This document shows positions 23,766-35,513 of a stretch of DNA of 64,000 nt, piece by piece; the stretch's first letter is position 1, and every line of letters begins with the position of its first letter. Below the pieces are notes generated by a model, which ran no database searches, was not told the DNA's origin, and was given only the letters and a program-made list of their open reading frames with translations. Location of the stretch: assembly GCA_020466095.1 (NCBI GenBank), contig CM035807.1:112038786-112102785 (forward strand). Direction: 5' to 3'. Source of the stretch: Chlorops oryzae (taxonomy: Eukaryota; Arthropoda; Insecta; Diptera; Chloropidae). Made by a program: the position numbers and the translations under genes.

Positions 23766-23976
23766 ACTATATATGTCACTCAGGAGCCGTTTCTATTTTG
23801 GCTCTTTTCAACACGTCTTGGTACCCACCACGGTCTTGGGTACCACCAAAATGAGCAATTTTCACTTAGGTACTCACCAAAAGTATTTTTCTCTGTCTTT
23901 TTTTGCATGCCGAGTAACATCTCTTTTAACTGGCGCAAATGTCCCGCCCAAAATCTATGAGAGTGACATATATAGT
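23766..23976. mobile_element. Short repeat bounded by ATATGTCACTC inverted ends
   Basis: Left end TATATATGTCACTC (about 23766) is complementary to GAGTGACATATATA (about 23963). The inner sequence (AAAATGAGCA, CACCAAAAGTATTTTTCTCT, GCCGAGTAACATCTCTTT, GTCCCGC, ATCTATGAGAGTGACATATA) recurs at 61530-61668, so it is a dispersed family. No coding content. Confidence 0.6.
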
Positions 23977-24225
23977 AATATATGGTTCTATATGATGTAA
24001 ACATAATAATGGGTCTTTGGAGCACTCTCGTTTATCCGACAATCTAGTAATCGAAAAATCTAAGCAACCATATTAATGTTAAGAGATATTTTTTACATAG
24101 TCACATATTTCAGTTTGGGAATTTTCAAAAATCATATAATTTGATACAAAAAATATATTGTTAAAAATAAATTATTCGTTAAACCAAAATTATAAATTAT
24201 TTTTTTTCGCGAAAAAAAAGTGAAA

Positions 24226-26233
24226 ATGAATAATTGCTGTGGAGATTGCCGTGCGTGCTGCTGTGTAACGCAGTGCCCACAAGTTAATCCATGTCCACAT
24301 GTGTATGAGTCCAATTGGAGATATTCGAATTTTCACGTTTAATTCATGCAATGCTCTCTCTCTCTCTCTCTTACAGGCCAAAACTTGAGTCGGTATATTG
24401 CCCACAAGCTTGCATTTGTGATTACGCTGAGAACAGTTATCACGACAATAGAAACTATTGCGGTAAGTAGATCGCGATCATTCAAATATGTATTTCCAAA
24501 TGAGGACAACTTAATACTTTTTAAAGAAGCCGATATATAACTTTGGACGGGATCCTATAGTATAATAACATAAAACTTCATTGTTAATAATTACAGCAAA
24601 AAAAAATGAAATTCATAGTACAAACGCTCTTGGTTCACCAGTTGGACTTGTTCGGGCCCTTAACACGCCCAAATCCGATCTTGCAACAACGGAATGGAGT
24701 ATGTCCCGATTCGCCTGTTATTTGAAAGGATTCGCTCATTTGATATTACTACCCGAGGGCGAATGGAATAATGCGGTCTTGAATTTTATTCTAAAAGAAG
24801 GGTTAAAACTCTTCGCCGAATCGAAGAAAGCCGATGACCTTCGAAACATGCAAATGAATGAAAATCCAGACGAAGCTATGCGATTACCTCAACAAAGTGC
24901 CATTTATTCTGCGAATGAATTGAAAATAATTCGATCTTTCGAAATGTTGGATTGCTCTTTCGATGTTGAGTTAGGCCAAAAACTTGAACTAGATCAACAT
25001 AAAAATGGAATATCCTTGGAAAATCTTTTGTCTGCTTTGAAGGCATACTTTAAGACACAGAATTACTGTTTGATTGAGGTAAACGGCTTGTATGCGCTGA
25101 TATGGCACGCGAACAAAACGTATTTTGTTCTAGACTTTTCGGGCCGATATATTGAAAGCTTTGAAATCGATCGTGATGGCGGCTATGCTGTTATGATGTT
25201 GCTTAACCGATTAGAAAACGTATACCATCTGCTAGCACATCTAAGTGGTCTTCAAGCGCGAGATATATGTACGTTGCGACAGATAAAAGTGATAAAATTA
25301 GTTCAACCGAATGGATTTGTTCAGAGTACAGGATACGAAGAGCGTGAAAACGAATTCGTTGTTGTCAGTCCAGATTATGCGTATCTTGTCTCTGCGTTAC
25401 ATTTATCCTATAAAGCTGAACAGCCAGTGCGTACGAAAAGTGCATTGCCAATTGGTGTTGCTGCAATAATAGCTTCGAAAATCGATCATCCTGCGACATG
25501 GACGAAAAATTTTCTGAAAAAAATCTTTTGTTATGGCGTTAATGTATGTATTTTTTGCTGGGAACGATGTCTTCAGTTTCCAGGACGTGCGGACTTGAAC
25601 TCTTTTCCGAATCGTTTCCAAATGGGTCAGTTTTTGATAAAATTTAGTTTCAAGCCAAATCAATGTTCGGGCCATTGGAAATGTATACCCAATTACTAAA
25701 GCAGTCGAATTGATGCAGGCCATTTCTAAGTTTTATGAAGAAGATATTACAAATTTGCTGATACAGATTGGCCTACAGGTGTATGCTGTATGGAAAAAGA
25801 ATAACTTCATTTACTTGCTCGATCCATATCGCCATAAGTTGAAGCCTGACAAATACGATAGTGACCGTAGTGCCTCACTGCGTATCTTTCGATCGCTCGA
25901 CACTTGCCTATTCATTTTTCATCAAATGCTTTTACAAAATAATTCCAAGAGTGAATTTTTCATTCACACTCTAAAGATAAAGAAAATCGAACTTTGCAAA
26001 AGTGCTTCGCCAGAAGAGGATTTGCCTTCGGATGAAGAAGATGCGGTATCGTTGAATGAAACAATTTGCTTTACTGATCCCGATAGGCGTTGCTTGGACG
26101 AACTAGATCAAATGAGTGATGACGAGCCAGAAGACGCCTTGAGGAAGAAGAAGTCATAGAAAGTGAGCCTGAGCATCCTGGCGAAGAAGAAGGTGGCAGA
26201 GGTGAGGCCGCCGATGTTCCCGATGATGAATAA
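24226..26233 (+). CDS. Unrecognised Cys-rich N-terminus protein, with several frame breaks
   Basis: Exons 24226-24302, 24377-24462 and 24597 onward splice in frame through consensus sites (GTATGAGT donor, CTCTCTTACAG acceptor, GTAAGTAG donor). The N-terminus is Cys-rich (MNNCCGDCRACCVTQCPQVN, then VYCPQACICDYAE). A long globular part follows (SPVGLVRALNTPKSDLATTE, LPEGEWNNAVLNFIL, GLYALIWHANKTYFVLDFSG), which I do not recognise. The frame of exon 3 ends at 25699. The protein-like continuation VRAIGNVYPITKAVELMQ is in another frame, and the reading changes at least once more between 25540 and 25700. Near 26140 another shift is needed to enter a natural acidic tail (PEHPGEEEGG, EAADVPDDE) that stops at 26231-26233. 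No intron of normal size repairs these shifts. It is either a recent pseudogene or a gene with assembly indels. AATAAA occurs near 26540 and 26590. Confidence 0.6.
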
Positions 26234-26655
26234 TAGAGGATGAGAGGAATTAATATTGTATAAAGCGCTTATAATAGAAATGCTTGGGAATACGACAACA
26301 AAATGTTCAAGAGGGGGAGAATCACCTAGAGAGCAATCGAAGCAAAGAGGGAAAGCTCGAAAGCATATTTATTGTGTGTCATTTTCCATTTCAGTTATGA
26401 CATTCGATGATGAAACCAAAAATAATTCAGTCTAGAAAAATTTTTTTTAGCATATTATATTCCGTTGGATTTCGTCAGTAAATTTTAATACACTAATCTT
26501 TGAGATCAAAGTCGTCGGTTTAAATATTGTGGAAAAAAAAATAAATGCTAGTTCGATTAAATTTGTATATTTAAAACAATTAAATCATTAAATAAACCAA
26601 GGCATAAGCTTTTTGGGGGGAAAAAAATGTTTTGTTTTGCAATAGGCTTTGCTTA

Positions 26656-27442
26656 TAGTGCATTTCCATATGGTGTTTAACTCGCGTTTAAGCGTTTTGG
26701 GCCCTACACGAGGTGTTAAACTCGTGTTTTGCCATACAAAAGTTAAACGCGATAACGAAGTGTTTATCTCTTTAACACCTCATAAACACTTTCATCGATA
26801 AGAAAAAAATCGATTTATCGTATCGGAATTTCATGCATATCTAACTGTCAAAAGAAAATCAAAACAAAAACAAAAAAATGTTGCCAAAAGCAAAACTAAA
26901 AATTCCCTACAAACTACAAAAAATTCCCTAAATTTTTTTACACACGGAAAAATTCGAAAAAAATGTATAATATGCGCAAGGCATAATCTTGTATTGTATG
27001 ATTCTTGGTAGAGTATCGATGCTGAACGATATTTTTTACCAAAAATAATAAAATTAAGATTATGGGCCATGTCACAGAAATCGATTTCAAAACCGTGTTA
27101 AAATTATAATCCTCCTAAATTCTTTCAGATATAGTTTTTTCTGGGTTTTTCACTTCCAACTCCACGAGACGAGACGTCTATTTTGTTGTTTTTATTGATC
27201 GACAAGAAACTTTATTCAAAATATCTCTTAATATTTAAGAATATACCACAAAATCCCTACATTTTGCCGAATTTTATCATTCTGTCCCTCTTTCCCTTCA
27301 AGTGATTTTCCTACAAATGGCAACACTGCCTGCAATTGTAAATAAACAAACAGCTGTCAAACTTAAACACCTCGCATACGTGGAACCGCTCGAAGTGTTT
27401 AGCTAAACATCTCAGAGTTAAACACCATATAGAAACGCGCTA
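26656..27442. mobile_element. 787-bp MITE with TTA target duplication, at the 3' end of mus304
   Basis: Left end TAGTGCATTTCCATATGGTG and, on the other strand, right end TAGCGCGTTTCTATATGGTG agree at 24 of the first 28 positions (both continue TTTAACTC). TTA flanks both sides (26653-26655 and 27443-27445). Subterminal motifs based on GTTTAAC and AACACCT recur inside. No transposase. A TTA duplication is characteristic of PIF/Harbinger elements, and a Harbinger transposase relic is present at 60.9 kb, although the TIR sequence alone does not prove that link. Confidence 0.75.
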
Positions 27443-30400
27443 TTAGCTCTTTGGTATAAATCCTTGTGTTTTATCAAGGATTTTAATAGCTTGTTTCAAT
27501 AATTCAATTAGGTTCTTTCAAATGATCTTTTTTACTTACCTATTAACTTCTCCATGCGTAGCCATTGACGTAAACTAACCCATATCATTCTCACTGCACT
27601 CAGGCATAATTGTTCGAAGCACTGACATTGTGTGCCCGTTTTTTCAGTGTCCTCCGGAGGAGCGCCGCTCGTGGTATTTGTCTTTTCTTCAAATGATTCT
27701 GCCTCAGGTCTATTCTCGGTTGATTTTTCTTTTGTTAAGATGGCTTTGGTTGCAGCTTCAGATGCTTTTCTACTCGTTGTAGGTTGTTCATCGCTAAATG
27801 TTTCGTATGATTTTGAAGCAGCTTCTTTACCTGCTTCATGCTTTCCATGCTGCTTTTCTTTGCTGGCAGATTTTTCGGCATCCTTATTAGTTGAAGGCTG
27901 TTCGACATTCGATGTTTTTTGTTCAGCTGAGGCAGCTTTGGCTGCAGCTTTTTTCTTTTCACGCTTTCTGGCGGCAGCTTCAGTGGGACTTGGTGGCTTA
28001 AGGAAAAATTCATTAAACGCTTCATCTGATTCACATAGACGTTTCATCCAGTCTTCGAAATACTCTTCATCAATATCATCATCCTCTTCGTAAGATGATA
28101 AGATTTCTTCTATGAATTCAGGTGGTTCTGTTACACAATAGAATACAAAGCGAATGTGATTCAAGCAAGTCCTTGTCTGGAGGTTAAAAATTTCTTCAGT
28201 CATTGGCACGTAGAGTGGAAATGAAGACTCTAGTAAACCGGCGTAAACCTGTAGAACAGAACAGAACAGAAAAATGTTAAAAATGATTTTTGGAGAAAAA
28301 CATTTTTTCTAGCAAACCTGCATAAAACACGATTTATCTGAGAAACGATAGACGCCTGTCTCGCGGTCGCTGCTGAAAGTTTCCGGTGGACTGTTCTCGC
28401 AAAATAACAAAAGAATCGATGGAAAACGCTCGTGTATATCTATAACGCTAAAAGAAAGTTCATACATTGCCCATGGACCAGGGCGAGCAAATACAAGTTC
28501 TTTTAATAGCTTGAACAGTAGATGCGCATATGGTTCATCGTCCTCATCTTCAGGATTAAGATGGAAAAATGTTGTTCGTAAGACCAAAGCGAATGCCTCA
28601 AAAACTCCAAAGAACGGATAAACTTCAAAAGAGTAGCCAATTTTTTGTATAAAACTAATGGCTACATTCAAAAGCGGCTTTTCGTCGTGCTTTGCTGCCA
28701 GAAATTTTCGCGCTACATCTGGCGATCGGTCGCACATTACAGCGAGTATAGCAATAAAGCGACGAAAATTCATCACACGCTCTTCAGGATATAGTGGAGC
28801 ACTAAAATGCAGACAACCAATTGGTCGTGTGTTTTTTTCCACGTACGCATGTTCAGGTATTACACTTTCATTGAATCCATAGTTCAGACCATCCAAGTTA
28901 TCGGCAAACTCGACAAAGACTTTTCGCACCGACTCAATTATTTCGTTCGATGTTTCATCCGGTACATTGTGGATGTCCAATTGCACTCTTGACAACAGAA
29001 GTTGTAGATTCGTAAGCTCTTTATTAATTAGTCTATTCCACTGTTTCATCATTTTAGTATCTCCTTGAACAGCTTCAAAGACATATTCTTTTGGTAACAA
29101 AGCAAGGCATGGAATATGTAATGGTGGTTGGCACATCGTTATGTCCGCATTGTTATAGAGACCATTTTCATCGAAAATTTCTTCATCGGTTTTCTCATCG
29201 TTAGGGTCAGGAGGAATCATCGTTGTATCGTGTGCTGCTGTGGTGCTACTTTCAAGTCGCCGACTTTCATCACCCTGACGCATTTTCAGCACCGAGCATT
29301 CCATATTTTTAAGTTGCAACTCAGACTCTTTGTCCTGAACTTTTTTCGAAAGCTCCTCAATTTGTTTCTTAGTTTCAGCATTCATCGATTCAGTTTGGAA
29401 CATTTTGGCCATTTTCAATTCATCCAACTTATGCTTCGTTTGCCGCAATTCATCGCGTAACATAGCGGCCTAAATAAAAGAAATGAACATGATAAAGAAA
29501 AACCAACTCAATTTCATAGTACACACATACCTCGCCGGTTTTCGTTTGCATTGTCTCCTTAACGCTACTGAGATCTTTGTTCAATTTCACATTTTCATTT
29601 TTCATCGCTTCTAAACGCTTCAGCAGATCTTTGACTTGATCGGAGCCATTGCTTTCCTCACTTCTTGGTTTAACGCCTTGAGGTATTTGCGGCATTTGTT
29701 TGTGCCGCCGTGTGGATGGACCCGGTACATCATCATCATCAGTGAAGATGCCTTCGAGTAGTTGGTCAAATTCTGATTTAGTTTCCTTCCTACTTGACTC
29801 AAAGGCTTGAGGTAATTGCATTGGCTTTGGCCGCCGCGTCGAAGGACCTGGTTCGTCATCATCAATTACCGTTTCCCGGGTTAGATGCTCTCGCAAAGTC
29901 GATATGCTTTCTTTACTGCCAGTTTTTATAGTTTCAGATATTGGTATTGCCTTTTTGCGGATCGATGGACCTGGTTTATCAATATCAATTAACATTTTTC
30001 CCGTTACGAACTGTGATACCGGTAATTTCGCTTGCCCAGATCGTTCGTCATCGGACGTATCATCTTTTGGATATGTTTTTTTAGGCAATTGTACTGGTTT
30101 TTTAAATATCTCCTCGTCATCTTCTTCTTTTCTAGGCAGTTTCTTCTTTACCTCTTCATGACGCCTGGCATCGTTTTCGATTGCTGCGGCTAAGGTTGCA
30201 ATATCTTCGTCGTCCTCTTCGAACAATTGAGAGAATAAATTTTCCGTCGGTTGTTGTGTGCTGTGTTGAACAACCTTCGGCGCAAATTCACTAAAGGTTA
30301 TTTCACTATCGGTGATGTCTACGTTTGATGGCGTCGTTTTCGGCTTGGACGCAGCGATTTGTGATTCAGCTACTTGTGTAGCGAGTATTAAAACATCATC

Positions 30401-30553
30401 TTCCTCATCGTCCCATAAGTCGTTGTTGGATTTCTGAGCAAATGCTTTGGCTTTGGAAGTACTAGCTCCTGCATTCTTGTTGATACTTACATCCAATTTG
30501 GGCTTTTTCATTGGACGCCCGAATTCCTTCAATGGTTGGTACCTTTTAGCCAT
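27443..30553 (-). CDS. mus304: ATR-interacting protein (ATRIP orthologue)
   Basis: Nuclear checkpoint protein that partners the ATR kinase (mei-41 in flies) and brings it to RPA-coated single-stranded DNA. Four exons read in one frame: 30553-29531, 29469-28318, 28248-27540 and 27489-27443, giving about 976 residues. It starts MAKRYQPLKEFGRPMKKPK. An acidic motif DLWDDEEDDVLILATQ (about residues 45-60) resembles the RPA70-binding motif of ATRIP. Exon 2 opens with a coiled coil (LRDELRQTKHKLDELKM to KDKESELQLKNME, about 345-395), the oligomerisation and ATR-binding part. A helical repeat region follows, then a Lys/Ala/Glu-rich insert. VRMIWVSLRQWL near the end matches the ATRIP C-terminal region. 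The last exon is short and is called from donor GTAAGT, a CTAAT branch site and the acceptor AACAAG. Its stop TAA is the MITE target duplication. Confidence 0.88.
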
Positions 30554-32270
30554 ATTGCCTTAGATCTATCGACAGAAATATGACTTTTAAATGCAATTAA
30601 TGTAGGCCATAAACAATATAAACAATAAACATCTTCTGTCATTTGAAAGATAGCGCACTTTCGAATGATTAGTGACGGAGAGAATGCACGTAGATTTCGA
30701 ATACATTTACTCGGTACTTCGTTTTTGTTGTACTCACATATGGAAACTTTTGAAATTGTTGATAGAATGCGTTGGATCAGCGGTTGTAATTGAATTCGAC
30801 TCATACCTTCCAATGCATTGTACTTTATTTTATGTTAATGTCTTTATTTTCACCTCTTACCTTCGTGGAAATAAAACTGAATGAAGTTGGTACAACAACA
30901 CTACAAACGTTCCATCACGTTGGACGACCTGGGCTTCCAGCTTCAAAAAATCAAAAAGTTGTGATTTTCGTCCAACGTTGACACAAACGATCCAATTTAT
31001 CGTCCAATCTGATTTGGTTGTACAACGGATTCGACTGTGTGTATCCTTCATTAGGACAACAACTACAACTCGAACAAGACAACATAGAACTGTAATTGTC
31101 AAATGAAATAGGAATGTCAAAATCGGCTTAGTTATAAGGGAACAAGAATTTTCAAAAATTATAAATAAACAAAATATATTTAACAAAGTATAGTACAAAT
31201 ATGCAGCTTGTCAAATGATCGAATTTTCCATCGTAAAGTTTATAATCAGCCTAAAGAAAATAAGTAAGCGAAAAAATCAAATTTTAAAAGATTTATCTAT
31301 GATTACTGATAAAATATAAAATTATAGTAAATAAACTCTAAATTAACCATATCTCGTGATATTTCTCTAGTATAAAATCATGTGTCTGTAAATTGTTATC
31401 AAATGCAATTCGTAAAATCTTACTCAATTAGATATTTTCTGACGTAGGCGCACCAGCTACCGTTCGCAAGATTGCGACAAAACTTCGTGATTTCCCACTG
31501 GCGAACCTTTCCCAACTATGTTTAAAACTGTCACTTTATACTAAGTGATCAAGCACGGAAGAATAAGTAAAAGACATTTTCAAAATTTTTATAACATAAA
31601 GCGTCCATTCAAAATATTATTAATAAAACGTCAAGTAAAAATGTAAAAAACAATAGTCAGCTTCTGACGTAATTATTAATGTCAGAAATCAATAAAAAAA
31701 CATTACGATCTACATAGTACCAATAACCTTGTCTTACGTACAATAATGATCAGAGCCATGAAGGAGCATGTTACACAATATGTAATAGTGAGACTTCAAG
31801 CATACGCATAAATATGCCTAACGAAATTTCGTCGAACTCGCAAATTATTTGTCAGAAACAATAGACGAGCACTTCGTCAAATTAGACGCAACTACTTGTT
31901 TGAATAAATTGATGCGCATATTGCGTTCTCTTCTTCACAAGGCAATTTACTATGTTTTCGCAAAATATTTACAATTCGCTTTGCTGAGTTGTCTTTGTCA
32001 AGCAATAGTCAGAAACTATTGCCGCGCGTCAAAATTACTACATTTCCGCTGCCATGTTAAGAACAGTTACTGAATGGAAATGTTGCATCAACAGTAAGAA
32101 TAGCACGTGACTGACCAATATTTGCACATGTATTAATAACAAAGTAGTATGCATCATGACGATATTTGGTACATGTCCACATTGCGATATGTGGACATCA
32201 AAAGCAAAACTTCATGTTTTCTCCATAATTATAAAATATCTTAAAATGAACGTAAATTGTAACATGGTGT
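30554..32270. other. Intergenic region between mus304 and the Pol I/III subunit gene; no gene seen
   Basis: It contains the upstream side of mus304. Around 30915-30980, ACGTTGGACGA and its complement TCGTCCAACGT face each other, a possible small foldback. I searched for the missing 5' exon of the RPAC1 gene here (about 40-50 residues ending in phase 2) and did not find a convincing one. The short open frames look random. Confidence 0.4.
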
Positions 32271-32278
32271 GACGCCTG

Positions 32279-32681
32279 TATGTATGTATAATAACACAAA
32301 TGTCATTCAACACTATGGATTGGCCGTGTCCTCATGGAAAGTTCAAAACGAATTAACATTTAGATTCTCTCCATTGAATTAGTAGAAATAGTTACTATGA
32401 AAATGAATTGAAATTGAAAATGGTTTGATATCAACCTAGATTGTATGTATAATTAAAAAATATGCGTCACCTACGAAGGGTTGCCATGTCCTTCTTAGGT
32501 AAATATTTGAAATTAAAGTAATCATTTCTATTATTAGGTAGGTTAATAATATCTATAAAATGTAATCTGTAAATTGTAAAATGTTTTGTTTTCCCTTGTA
32601 TATGTATGTATAATTCAAAAAATTATGTCCCTTCAACACTATGGATTGGCTTCTCGTGTCCTATGGATTTAGGTAAATATT
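32279..32681. repeat. Three degenerate tandem repeats, about 162-bp period
   Basis: Blocks starting near 32279, 32442 and 32603 share TGTATGTATAAT, an A/T-rich stretch, then CAACACTATGGATTGG or a decayed version, a GTGTCC or ATGTCC block and TTAGGTAAATAT. The second copy is the most diverged. The tract ends about 65 bp before the first recognisable RPAC1 codon. Confidence 0.65.
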
Positions 32682-32745
32682 CTGAATAGTATATATTGTA
32701 TAGCATTCGATATTCTGAAAAGCCATTTATGAATTATAACAATAG

Positions 32746-33604
32746 GTACGTTGAAAATGAGCTTGAATTCGACATGATCGGCGTTCATCATGCAATTGCG
32801 AATGCGTTCCGTCGTATAATGTTAAGCGAAGTTCCCACTATGGCTATTGAAAAGGTCTACATATACAATAATACATCAATAATACAAGATGAAGTCTTGG
32901 CGCATCGTTTGGGACTTATTCCATTGCGTGCTGATCCGCGACGTTTCGAATTTCGTACCGAAGATTCTGAAGAAAATGGCACAGAGCATGATACATTGGA
33001 ATTTGAATTGAAAGTTAAATGCACAAAACGCAAGGACATTAAAGATGCTGCTAACTTGGATGCGATCTATAAAAACCATAAGATCTATTCGGGTCAGATC
33101 AAATGGTTGCCTCGTGGTAAACAATCAAGTTTATTCTCGGAAGCCGACGTCAACTGTATACACGATGACATTTTAATAAGCCAAATGCGTCCGGGACATG
33201 AATTCGATCTTCAATTGATCGCTGTCAAAGGAATTGGTAAAGATCACGCAAAGTTTTCACCGGTGGCAACAGCTTTTTATAGACTCTTGCCAGAAATACA
33301 TATCAATCGGACTGTGTCGGGCAAGGAGGCTATTCTTTTACAAAAGTGCTTTTCTCCGGGTGTCATTGCAATCGATGAGAACGATTGTGCCTATGTTAAA
33401 AATGCACGATATGATACTTGCAGTCGAAATATCTATCGTTATCCACATTTGGCTGATGCTGTTACCATGTCCCGCGTAAGAGATCATTTTATATTTACGG
33501 TTGAGTCTGTTGGTGCTATGAAACCGGATGTTATATTTATCGAGGCGGTTAAGGTTTTAAAAGCCAAATGTCGAAAATTTCTTGAAGAGATCGAAGCAGC
33601 TTAG
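32746..33604 (+). CDS. Polr1C: RNA polymerases I and III subunit RPAC1 (AC40), N-terminus missing
   Basis: Alpha-like subunit that dimerises with AC19 and nucleates assembly of RNA polymerases I and III. The open frame carries the family signatures LEFDMIGVHHAIANAFRRIM, SEVPTMAIEKVYIYNNTSII, DEVLAHRLGLIPLRADPR, VKGIGKDHAKFSPVATAFYR and RVRDHFIFTVESVG, and ends FLEEIEAA. Homology begins just after AATAG at 32745, in phase 2, as expected for a second exon. It covers 285 residues of a protein that is usually about 335-350, so roughly the first 45-55 residues are missing. No upstream exon was found within the 2 kb to mus304. The 3' end is AATAAA merging directly into a run of 17 or more A at about 33634-33652. 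It is either the second exon of a normal gene or a 5'-truncated processed copy. Confidence 0.85.
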
Positions 33605-33652
33605 TGTAAGTGTTCGAATTAAATTTATATTTAAATAAAAAAAAAAAAAAAA

Positions 33653-34348
33653 AGCTAAGGGTCTTATAGTCACGCGAGCCTGACAATACCCGACAAAGAT
33701 AAACTATATATGTTTTAATCGGAGGCTTGAAAATTAGTTCAAATTCCAAAATTCATTGAAATTTAAATCTCAAAATTTCGGTTTTAGAGCAGTTTTTTTT
33801 GGATTTTCATAACATACCCAAGTACTGGAGATATCCTTAAAAATTGTGCATTCTCGAACTTGATATTACTCTCGTCCCCGTCAACGTGCATACAAATTTT
33901 CTTCAAGATAGCTCAACTCTTTCGATAAGAAAACTATACTTAGACAGACGACTAAATCGAATGAATCTTCCAATGACACTGATGATTTCTTTATATAGTT
34001 TTGGTATATGGGTTTCTTGATTGGATCTGGGTGGTACACACAACCGCGCACAAATGCAATAATTCTCCACACAGAGGGCGTTGGGTATAAAAATGCTCTT
34101 TTCAAATCATTCAACGAAGATGGGATAAAACATTGTTTGATTGTGATTTTCTCTTGCTGTTAAAGGGTCATTTTTTCATTTAATTCTTTAACTTTCATTG
34201 TCAAAATGGAATCGCTGGAAGTGAAAGAGAGAAAGCTGTAAAAATATTATTCATCTTTTTTTTGGTATAAAATACATGTTTTCTATATTTTGAGTTAGTA
34301 AAAATGTGTTGTAAAATACGTGCCTAATGAAGCTCAAAAGATAGTTAT
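33653..34348. other. Intergenic region; nothing recognised
   Basis: AT-rich sequence between the RPAC1 poly(A) tract and the hAT-like foldback element. Short open frames on both strands have no recognisable motifs, and I see no repeat structure. Confidence 0.4.
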
Positions 34349-34356
34349 ATATTAAT

Positions 34357-35091
34357 CATAGCTGTGAATTTGCGATTACGATTAGTAATCAATTAAATTA
34401 CATTTTAAAAGGAATTATAATGATTATATAATCCTTATATGAGATTTTTCTGTAAGTAATTGATTACGAATACAAATAATCTAATTGGAATCAGGATTAC
34501 TTGCGATTACGAAAAATAATCAAAAGTAATCAAAAAAGTAATTCGACTACTTTTGAAGATTATTTTTGATTATTTTTAGGGTTTTTGACATCATCAGCGC
34601 CAGTTGAAAGACTATTTTATTTTGACATGCATAGTAAATGCTCCATGAAGGCAGTCACTGTCTGATTTTTTTTTTGAAAAATTAGTTTTAATGAAGACGA
34701 ATAGCAGTTTGGAGTAAAATGGTTTCTTTGTTTTATCATGCATTGTGTGTTTTCGTTCTTTTTCATAATAAAATATTTGTATTTTATATATTTGTATTTG
34801 TTTTTGAATCCAAATTCTGAAAATTCCTAGTTGAACAGACAAAAACCCTAAAAATAATCAAAATTAATCAAAAATAATCTTCAAAAGTAGTCGAATTACT
34901 TTTTTGATTACTTTTGATTATTTTTCGTAATCGCAAGTAATCCTGATTCCAATTTGATTATTTGTATTCGTAATTCTTGGATTATTGGGCCAAACAGAAA
35001 AGAATCGTACTTAATCAATTACTTCAACTTTTGGATAAAAGTAATCAAATTACTAATGACTACGATTAGTAATCATTACTTCACAGCTATG
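34357..35091. mobile_element. 735-bp foldback MITE with 8-bp target duplication (hAT-like)
   Basis: Ends CATAGCTGTGAA and TTCACAGCTATG are flanked by identical 8-bp copies of ATATTAAT (34349-34356 and 35092-35099). The arms are long (about 235 bp) and built of many GATTAC/GTAATC and AATAATCAAAA units. They meet at AATAATCNNAA...AGGGTTTTTG (about 34590) and its complement (about 34845), leaving a 250-bp unique loop. No coding capacity. The 8-bp duplication points to hAT, or possibly P, transposition. Confidence 0.85.
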
Positions 35092-35099
35092 ATATTAAT

Positions 35100-35513
35100 A
35101 GATACATATTTTAAAAAGTAGATATTCGAAAAAATTTTTGGTATAAAAAGCAGTACAAAAAAAGACATCTTAGCGATGTGTGCTGAATACTATTTGGAGA
35201 TATTTTAAAATACTGGGAGTATTTTAAGAGCTAAAGCTTACTTAAAATAATCGGAAACACTTAAATAATAATGATAATAATGAACATCCATTTGAGATGA
35301 CAGACATGAGGAGTAGAAGATAAAATTCATTGTTAGTTGAGAGAAGAAAAAAATAAATCAAAATATGATTTTTTATAATTAAAGGAATTCCGTTTAATTA
35401 CCATTTTAATGGTGTTGTTTTGCAGTTGTATGCGTTTGCTCTGAAAAAAAAAGATATATTTTATTTTAGAAATTATGTTTTTTTTTTACGAAATGTGATT
35501 TGATGAGTAAAAC
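35100..35513. other. 3' flank of Zir; no gene seen
   Basis: AT-rich sequence downstream of the Zir stop codon on its strand. A minus-strand AATAAA (TTTATT on the plus strand, about 35459-35466) lies roughly 50 bases beyond the stop and is a plausible polyadenylation signal. Nothing else is recognisable. Confidence 0.4.

Noticed and set aside
27632..28093. 153-codon plus-strand frame opposite mus304 exon 3
   Set aside because: Antisense of the low-complexity Lys/Ala/Glu insert; Ser/Phe-rich shadow with no own signals.
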